50,518 nt of DNA from positions 1 to 50,518 of the IMG/VR virus record IMGVR_UViG_3300003690_000013; one strand, written 5' to 3'. The number at the start of each line of letters is the position of its first letter. The first letter of the stretch is position 1. Positions 44,955 through 50,518 of this stretch are shown one piece after another. This DNA is from a virus. The notes under the pieces were generated by a model that had not been told where the DNA came from, did no database searches, and was given only the letters and a program-made list of their open reading frames with translations. The position numbers were made by a program, and so were the translations under genes.

Positions 44955-47567
44955 AAATTATTATTCGAAAACTGGCGCGAATTTAAAACATTAACACTTG
45001 AAAAACAAATTCTTCAAGAAGTATCAGAAGAATACGCAGAAAGAATACAAGATTGGTTTGCCGCTAGCGGCGGTCAAATGGCACTACCTTTTAGTGACAT
45101 GTTTAATGGCGAAATGAGAGAAGTAATTTCTTTAGGCCCAATTGTATCCCCGCGCTCGACCATTGGTAAAATGATAGATTTCTTCAAAAGGAATGGTTAT
45201 GAAGTCGACTTTGCCAATGGTCTTATTACAAAAGAAGTTGCAACTCAGAAAGGCACACAAACAAGAAAACAAAAAATTGGCAAAGCTCTGCAGCAAGTCT
45301 TAAGGCTCAAGAAAACCGCATACAACGCTGGAGACAACTTGGATGCAGTTCACAAAAAAATTCAAGATGCATCCGCTGAATACGTTCCAAGAGCAGAAAT
45401 CGAACTCTCCCCAGAAGTTAAAAAAGCCACAGAAGACTGGAAAAAAGCAAACTCAAATCTTGCCAAAACATTTCCACGTGAAGTACTACAATCAGACTTA
45501 GAAGAATTTATAGACTTTTGGAATAAGAAATCAACATTTTATCGTGAAAACCCAGAAAAAGCTCAAACAGAATATTCAATTATAATTTCTCGGCACCCCA
45601 TTGATGTATTAAGAATGTCAGACTTTGCTATGATTCATTCATGCCACTCTGAAGGTAGTGACTATTTTTACTGTGCGTTATCTGAAGCAAGAGGCCATGG
45701 CCCAGTTGCTTATGTTGTTGAAACAAACGATCTGCAAGAAATTAACCTAGCTGATGATGAAATATTTGAAGACGACGACAGAGGCATTGAAGGGATAGAA
45801 CCAATAGCTAGACTTCGTTTAAGAAGGTTTAATAATGAGAATAAAGATTTTGATTTAGCAATTCCAGAAGCAAAAGTATATGGCGTTAGCATACCAGACT
45901 TTCAGAAAAAATTAAAAGCTTGGGCGCTAGACAAACAAAAAGACAAGTTTCAATATGCCATTAAAAACAATCAAATAGATGAAGACTTTATGAATGAGTT
46001 TCTTCGGATGGGCGGGTCTTATCAAAGCGACGTAGATCGATCTATGTCTTATCAAATGTTTAATGATTTCTTTTCAGATTATAATCCTAGCTTTCGTGGT
46101 AATGTTAAGTGGGTTGGAGATGAACATGAAGAAGAGGAAGATCCTTATCTCCATAATCAACAGCTAGCAGAAGAATTTGAAGAAGCAGGTGCAAACGTTG
46201 AAGACTGGGTCAGTAATAATCTTGAACATAGTTATTTTTCTTATGAAGTTATGCACGAAGATGAAGAAGAGGAACCACAGCTCTTTTTCAACGGAGGAAT
46301 GTCTTTTGATTTTGAACTAGACGGCCCAGAAGCTGATAATTTTCCTGATTGGAGAGGGCAAACAGAACTAGCTAATAAAATAAATAGTGAGCTTGACACA
46401 TACAATGGCGCATCAGATTACGATGTCAGTGAGTACCAAAACACACTAACTTATAGAATAGAGTGGGAAACCGGCTGGGACTATGATATGACCCCTGATG
46501 GTGCAGATAATTTTTCTGAAAGCATGAAGCAAGATGATGAGGATTACGAGAAACACAGAGCAGCAATAAAAAGTGTATTAGTTGAAGAAGGATATGTTAT
46601 TCCAACTCAAGTCGATATTCTTCGTAAAAGATTTGAAGAAGGCGAAATTGAATTTGAACATTTTGACATTGAAAAGAGCGATGAAGGTGGTTGGGAAATT
46701 GTTACAACAGAATTGGGCTTAGTTGGGCCAATTAAAAACGATCCATGGGACGTATTTAAAGCAGTATACGGCAAAGGTAAATGGTCTCCGATAGGTAAAC
46801 GTAATTTTAGCTCTAGTGCCTTTTCTAGACAAGTAATCGATTCAATGTCTAGCGAGATGATTCGAGCCATTAAAGATTCAGCAAAACAGCTTGAATTAGC
46901 TTTTGGCGACGAACAACTAGAGCTTCCAATAAATGTTAAAACAACTCCACAAAAAGTTGAAGACTATATTTTGGACGGGTTTGTATTGATCCTGCGCAAA
47001 ATAGAAGCACTCGATGCCTGGACTAAAGTAAAAGAATATGGAAAAGGAACTCCAAGAAAAGTAGGAATAGAAAAATTAATATTTGCCCTTGACGACGACA
47101 TGGATCCGGCCACAATAAATTCAGCAGTTAATTTAATTAAACACATTGACAAGAACATAGGAGAGTTTAAAGACAGAGTGACAGACACTCTTCAAATGAA
47201 TGATGCTGAATATGAAAAAGTGACAGTAAAAGGAAAAAAAGAACTAGAGTATCTTACTAAGATTGCTAATGAAATAGTTAATTATAAAGCAAATATTAAT
47301 TATTATCTCCAAAGCTCACGTGGCGGAAAATTAGAGCACCGTATGGCTACAATTTTTTTAAATCGTTTAGGAAGTACCGAAATAAAGCAAGCAATTCTTG
47401 ATCAAGAAATGGATCCAAGCGATGAACAATGGAAAGATTTTATAAAACTTATTAATACTATTAAGAAAATACATAAAAAGCTTGACAAAACAAAAAAAAT
47501 AAGCGAAAATATAAGAAGGACTGCAATTAAAATAAGAACAAAAAAGAGTGGAAAAGTCACGCGATAA
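44952..47567 (+). CDS. giant leader-bearing protein, GTG start
   Basis: An 871-residue protein starting (GTG) MKLLFENWREFK, a member of the LLENW leader family, with LQE near residue 22. The upstream in-frame region to 44880 belongs to the previous gene in another frame. Around residue 230 lies ISRHPIDVLRMSDFAMIHSC then HSEGSDYFYC, a cysteine/histidine motif resembling the C...DYF motif of the protein at the window end. Residues 370-560 are extremely acidic. Probably a virion or injected protein; activity unknown. Confidence 0.6.
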   Translation: MKLLFENWREFKTLTLEKQILQEVSEEYAERIQDWFAASGGQMALPFSDMFNGEMREVISLGPIVSPRSTIGKMIDFFKRNGYEVDFANGLITKEVATQKGTQTRKQKIGKALQQVLRLKKTAYNAGDNLDAVHKKIQDASAEYVPRAEIELSPEVKKATEDWKKANSNLAKTFPREVLQSDLEEFIDFWNKKSTFYRENPEKAQTEYSIIISRHPIDVLRMSDFAMIHSCHSEGSDYFYCALSEARGHGPVAYVVETNDLQEINLADDEIFEDDDRGIEGIEPIARLRLRRFNNENKDFDLAIPEAKVYGVSIPDFQKKLKAWALDKQKDKFQYAIKNNQIDEDFMNEFLRMGGSYQSDVDRSMSYQMFNDFFSDYNPSFRGNVKWVGDEHEEEEDPYLHNQQLAEEFEEAGANVEDWVSNNLEHSYFSYEVMHEDEEEEPQLFFNGGMSFDFELDGPEADNFPDWRGQTELANKINSELDTYNGASDYDVSEYQNTLTYRIEWETGWDYDMTPDGADNFSESMKQDDEDYEKHRAAIKSVLVEEGYVIPTQVDILRKRFEEGEIEFEHFDIEKSDEGGWEIVTTELGLVGPIKNDPWDVFKAVYGKGKWSPIGKRNFSSSAFSRQVIDSMSSEMIRAIKDSAKQLELAFGDEQLELPINVKTTPQKVEDYILDGFVLILRKIEALDAWTKVKEYGKGTPRKVGIEKLIFALDDDMDPATINSAVNLIKHIDKNIGEFKDRVTDTLQMNDAEYEKVTVKGKKELEYLTKIANEIVNYKANINYYLQSSRGGKLEHRMATIFLNRLGSTEIKQAILDQEMDPSDEQWKDFIKLINTIKKIHKKLDKTKKISENIRRTAIKIRTKKSGKVTR

Positions 47568-47592
47568 TAATAATTAACTCTTCTTCTACATA

Positions 47593-47608
47593 ACTAATTA
47601 ATATTATG
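47593..47608 (+). promoter_or_regulatory. late-promoter-like element 13 nt before the start codon
   Basis: ACTAATTAATATTATG; ATG 47606 lies 13 nt from the first base. Confidence 0.5.
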
Positions 47609-47830
47609 AAATCATTATTTAAAATATTTAATAACCATCCAAATAAAAATGGATTCACTTACTTTCAACACAACAAGTTTGCTATCTTAACAAGTCTTCA
47701 TTTGGGAACTAGTGCCATATTCTTTGCCATACACGCTGTGTTTCCGTTTATTCCAATGCCTGCCTTGTTTAATTGTAAAGCAATTATAGCCACATTAGAT
47801 GAGTGCGCTAAATGGGAGAAAAGTGATTAA
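47606..47830 (+). CDS. DUF6356-like membrane protein
   Basis: A 74-residue protein: NHPNKNGFTYFQHNKFA, then a hydrophobic segment (SAIFFAIHAVFPFIPM) and CKAIIATLDE. The HP...TY..H and IHAxFPF pattern resembles DUF6356, small membrane proteins of unknown function in alphaproteobacteria and others. The stop overlaps the next gene by 1 nt. Confidence 0.6.
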   Translation: MKSLFKIFNNHPNKNGFTYFQHNKFAILTSLHLGTSAIFFAIHAVFPFIPMPALFNCKAIIATLDECAKWEKSD

Positions 47831-48309
47831 TGAAGTCGCTACTCGAAAATTGGCAACAGTATTTAAAAAAGAATAAAAAAGTCGTCACATTTGATTTCGA
47901 TGATACGTTAGCCCTTTCACATTGGGACGAAGAACTTGACAATTGGGCTCATGATGGTCCGCACGACATGATGGTCCAAAAGATACAAGAATACATTAGC
48001 AACCCAAATACTAAAGTATACATTGTAACATCTAGATATCAAGAATACGAAAAAGCGGCACTAAAGAATTCAAGACAAAAGGCTGTACAAGAATTTTTAG
48101 ATTTACACAACATAAACGTAGACGGAGTATACTTTACAAATGGCCAATCAAAAATTGAAACATTGCTTAAGTTAAACTCCTCAATACATTATGACGACGA
48201 TCCAGAAGACATAAGAGACGCAAGAGCAAATGGGATTGAAACAGCTGTATCAGATCCATATGGTGATTATGAGAAACTTAAAACTAATATGAAAAATGAA
48301 ACAAAGTGA
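47830..48309 (+). CDS. leader-bearing HAD-family phosphatase
   Basis: A 159-residue protein. Leader MKSLLENWQQYLKKN, then a HAD domain with D22-F-D24-D25-T26 (motif I), TSR (motif II, about 74) and YDDDPED (motif IV, about 121). It would hydrolyse a phosphate, for example a 3'-phosphate on nucleic acid as in polynucleotide kinase phosphatase domains, but the substrate is unknown. The leader suggests packaging into the head. Confidence 0.78.
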   Translation: MKSLLENWQQYLKKNKKVVTFDFDDTLALSHWDEELDNWAHDGPHDMMVQKIQEYISNPNTKVYIVTSRYQEYEKAALKNSRQKAVQEFLDLHNINVDGVYFTNGQSKIETLLKLNSSIHYDDDPEDIRDARANGIETAVSDPYGDYEKLKTNMKNETK

Positions 48310-48662
48310 AAAATCTAAAACCATGGTGTATAGAAAATAGTAAAATTCCCGTTTGGTGTTCTTATTTAACGCCCATCGACATATGGGCTTTGAGTTTTAT
48401 TTGCTTTGTTTGGTGCAGGGGCACTTTAACAGTCACGATGAAACGTCATGAAATCATCCACTTTCAACAACAATTAGAATTATTATTTATTTTTCAATGG
48501 ATATTATATGGATTATTCTGGCTAAGAGGGTACATAAAATATCGTTCCGGCAAAATAGCATACATTAAGAATCCCTTTGAACAGGAAGCATACAGAAATC
48601 AACATAAATCAAATTATTTATCAACCAGAAAAAGATACTCTTGGTGGAAATATAAGATATAA
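48306..48662 (+). CDS. HExxH membrane protein (possible metallopeptidase)
   Basis: A 118-residue protein with HEIIH near residue 48 (RHEIIHFQQQLEL), adjacent to a transmembrane stretch (LLFIFQWILYGLFWL), and a conserved-looking NPFEQEAYRNQ near 93. HExxH plus a downstream Glu suggests a zinc site. GTG start overlaps the HAD stop by 4 nt. Confidence 0.55.
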   Translation: MKNLKPWCIENSKIPVWCSYLTPIDIWALSFICFVWCRGTLTVTMKRHEIIHFQQQLELLFIFQWILYGLFWLRGYIKYRSGKIAYIKNPFEQEAYRNQHKSNYLSTRKRYSWWKYKI

Positions 48663-48665
48663 AAA

Positions 48666-48680
48666 ACTATTTATGGTATG
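48666..48680 (+). promoter_or_regulatory. late-promoter-like element 12 nt before the start codon
   Basis: ACTATTTATGGTATG; ATG 48678 is 12 nt from the first base. Confidence 0.4.
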
Positions 48681-48884
48681 GATTTTAAAATTAATGTTAA
48701 AACTTTAATATTAATTGTTGGTATAGCCTGCACTTTGGGCGGTTTTTATTATACAACCAACTTCAGACTTAATATTTTAGAAAGCGAGGATAAGGCCTTG
48801 CAAGTTCAAATAAAGGACACGAGAAGACTTTTAACGAGATTAGAAAATAAACTAAATCGTCTTAAAAAAAAGGTGGATAAGTAA
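48678..48884 (+). CDS. membrane-anchored coiled-coil protein
   Basis: A 68-residue protein: one N-terminal transmembrane helix (about 8-26), then a coiled coil (30-66). The layout fits an i-spanin or membrane-tethered structural peptide. Overlaps the nucleotidyltransferase gene by 1 nt. Confidence 0.55.
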   Translation: MDFKINVKTLILIVGIACTLGGFYYTTNFRLNILESEDKALQVQIKDTRRLLTRLENKLNRLKKKVDK

Positions 48885-49663
48885 TGAGCGACTTGGTAAA
48901 AAACTGGAAGAAGTATTTAAATGAATTAATTGATCCCAATGAAGTAGATGTATCTAGCTTTGAGGCAAAAAATTATTTAAATCCTAATTTATGGGAAAAT
49001 GAAAACTTACTTAAACCTGAAATAGCTGATCGACTTTATGCAATTGCACAAGATTTTTTTAAATCTTTAAAGCTTGATTGGGTTGACATTAAAGATATTA
49101 CTCTGACTGGATCTTTGGCAAACTATACATGGTCAAAACATTCTGACGTTGATCTTCATATTATTTTAAATTTTAGAGAAATAGATGAAAACTTAGATTT
49201 AGTTAGAGAATATTTAAGAGATGCAGGGAGCTTATGGAACAAACAACACAATATAACAATTAAAAGCTGGCCAGCAGAAATATATGTACAAGATTATAAC
49301 GAACCACATCACTCAACTGGAGTCTATTCTATCATAAATGATATATGGATTCAGAAACCAATGAAATCATTTCAAAAAATTGACTACGCGAACATACAAA
49401 AAAAAGCTGCAATGCTGATGCAAGACATTGATGAAGTTTTTAACATGTATGCAAATAAAGAATATAAAAACACACTAGATGCAGCAGAAAAATTAAGAGA
49501 TAAAATAAGAAGATTTAGGCAAGCAGGATTGGAAACTGGTGGAGCATATTCTGTTGAAAATTTAACATTTAAAGTATTAAGGCGAAACGAATATTTAAAA
49601 AAGCTTTCTAGTTTAAGAATATTATCATATGACCATATGATGTCACTTAATGGAAATCACTAA
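48884..49663 (+). CDS. leader-bearing nucleotidyltransferase
   Basis: A 259-residue protein. Leader SDLVKNWKKYLNEL contains LNE. Residues 72-95 have the polymerase-beta-like nucleotidyltransferase signature G76-S77 ... D88, D90 (TGSLANYTW, SDVDLHI). It could add a nucleotide to RNA, protein or a small molecule. The C-terminal half is helical, as in tRNA- or antitoxin-type NTases. Probably delivered with the virion (inference). Confidence 0.72.
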   Translation: MSDLVKNWKKYLNELIDPNEVDVSSFEAKNYLNPNLWENENLLKPEIADRLYAIAQDFFKSLKLDWVDIKDITLTGSLANYTWSKHSDVDLHIILNFREIDENLDLVREYLRDAGSLWNKQHNITIKSWPAEIYVQDYNEPHHSTGVYSIINDIWIQKPMKSFQKIDYANIQKKAAMLMQDIDEVFNMYANKEYKNTLDAAEKLRDKIRRFRQAGLETGGAYSVENLTFKVLRRNEYLKKLSSLRILSYDHMMSLNGNH

Positions 49664-49678
49664 TAAGGAGCAATAATT

Positions 49679-49885
49679 ATGTGTTTAATCTGTGAAGACT
49701 TTGCAAGAAGCAAATTAACAATAAAAGAGGCCCAAAGAAATTTATATGAGATGAAGGAGCAAATTGACGAAAAACATTTTAAAGAAGTTTTTAGTAAACT
49801 ACAAGAAGCACAAATTGAAGAGTTTTGGGAAACCACATACAAAGAAGATATGGAATATTGGGAAAAAGTAGGATTTGGAGATTAA
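49679..49885 (+). CDS. conserved small phage protein, unknown
   Basis: A 68-residue acidic helical protein with a CLIC start (MCLICEDFARSKLT). I recall similar short proteins in marine phages without function. AAGGAG precedes the ATG. Confidence 0.6.
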   Translation: MCLICEDFARSKLTIKEAQRNLYEMKEQIDEKHFKEVFSKLQEAQIEEFWETTYKEDMEYWEKVGFGD

Positions 49886-49890
49886 TCTTA

Positions 49891-50518
49891 GTGAAACTCC
49901 TACTTGAAAATTGGCGACAGTATCTAAATGAAGTTTCTTTTTCAGATGCAAAAGATATCCTCGATTCTAAACGCACTATAAAGATCATTAAAGCGTATCG
50001 CTATGATAAAGAACAAGAACATCCTGATTATCCTGATGCTGGTATGACGACTCAACATCGTAACTTCAAAAACTATCTTCTCGATCATATCCCCGATGAT
50101 TTAACTGATAACCAAAAGGGTACTTCTGTTCTCTGGTTACTAAAACTATCAAGAGAAGACCCAAAAGTTGCTGCTGAATTTATTAATGGTCGTATTACGA
50201 TTGGTCCTCGACGCAGCCTTGAAACATTTTTTCATCATCAGCGATTTATGCCTAGACAAGATCTAATGCAAATCAAAACTATGGAAGATCTTGTTGCTAT
50301 GACTTATGCAGTAAAAGAGGAAATTCAAAAAGCACAAGAGAAAAAGAACTATCTTGATGCAGAAGGAGGTACGGAAATTTTCAGAGATGATAATAAGTGG
50401 ACTATCGCAGCACTTCACAACAAAGGTGCTGCTTGCGAACTCGGCAAAAACACCGATTGGTGTACTGCTGCTCCCGGTTTAGATTATTTTGAAGATTATT
50501 ATAAAGAAGATGATCCTT
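49891..50518 (+). CDS. leader-bearing protein, truncated by the window end
   Basis: GTG 49891 starts MKLLLENWRQYLNEV, the clearest example of the LLENW leader with an LNE site. The 209 visible residues include GACELGKNTDWCTAAPGLDY near the end, a WCTA...DYF motif similar to the C...DYF region of the 871-residue protein at 44952. The gene has no stop before 50518. Function unknown; the motif resembles part of PcfJ-like sequences from memory. Confidence 0.6.
   Translation, partial: MKLLLENWRQYLNEVSFSDAKDILDSKRTIKIIKAYRYDKEQEHPDYPDAGMTTQHRNFKNYLLDHIPDDLTDNQKGTSVLWLLKLSREDPKVAAEFINGRITIGPRRSLETFFHHQRFMPRQDLMQIKTMEDLVAMTYAVKEEIQKAQEKKNYLDAEGGTEIFRDDNKWTIAALHNKGAACELGKNTDWCTAAPGLDYFEDYYKEDDP

Overview
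The window looks like part of the genome of a large, strictly lytic-type tailed phage (Caudoviricetes), most likely uncultured and marine. The DNA is AT-rich, essentially every gene reads on the plus strand, genes are short and tightly packed (many ATGA or TGATG overlaps), and stops follow the standard code. It carries a phage-style replication and nucleotide set: 5'-3' exonuclease, DnaB-type helicase, DNA polymerase III alpha, class II ribonucleotide reductase, dUTPase, deaminase and IMP dehydrogenase. No integrase, no CRISPR array and no rRNA were seen. The host cannot be named from the sequence; canonical sigma70-type promoters and GGAG ribosome binding sites point to an ordinary Gram-negative-like bacterium.

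Layout. 0-2.2 kb: deaminase and 5'-3' exonuclease. 2.2-4.1 kb: five consecutive small proteins that share an N-terminal leader (MKLTKSKLKQIIKEE-like). 4.4-6.1 kb: first array of small MKVGDLV-type proteins, a di-iron fatty-acid-hydroxylase-like enzyme and small membrane proteins. 6.1-7.2 kb: a tRNA interrupted by about 132 nt, an A-type Fe-S carrier and two CAT-anticodon tRNAs. 7.3-22.3 kb: replication, nucleotide and lysis block (helicase, NrdJ, GroES, GH25 lysozyme, PolIII alpha, dUTPase, DNA adenine methylase, IMPDH, mini sigma-like protein). 22.3-28.4 kb: virion-type genes (acidic scaffold-like protein, ClpP, peptidoglycan-binding protein, large leader-bearing protein, GroEL, XhlA/holin-like protein). 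28.4-42.2 kb: a run of early-type transcription units, each with its own TTGACA-17-GATAAT promoter, with glutaredoxin, PAP2 phosphatase, a LeuA-regulatory-domain-like protein, zinc-knuckle protein, MoxR-type AAA+ ATPase with a VWA/metallopeptidase partner, and more MKVGDLV arrays. 42.2-43.0 kb: a mostly non-coding, repeat-bearing stretch with a DnaA-box match, a candidate origin or control region. 43.0-50.5 kb: late-type block with a second leader family (LLENWRxYLNE) attached to a giant protein, a HAD phosphatase, a nucleotidyltransferase and a protein cut by the window end.

How it fits together. Two promoter classes can be read directly: sigma70-like promoters with a conserved TGAGATAAT -10 region in front of metabolic and unknown genes, and an ACTAWTTA element in front of leader-bearing, structural and lysis genes, in several cases exactly 13 nt from the start codon. 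The leaders contain [LI]xE sites like those cut by T4-type prohead proteases, suggesting that a set of enzymes is packaged in the capsid. The MKVGDLV family forms tandem arrays whose boundary repeat encodes at once the end of one protein, the ribosome binding site and the start of the next. These three linked observations are the most novel content of the window.
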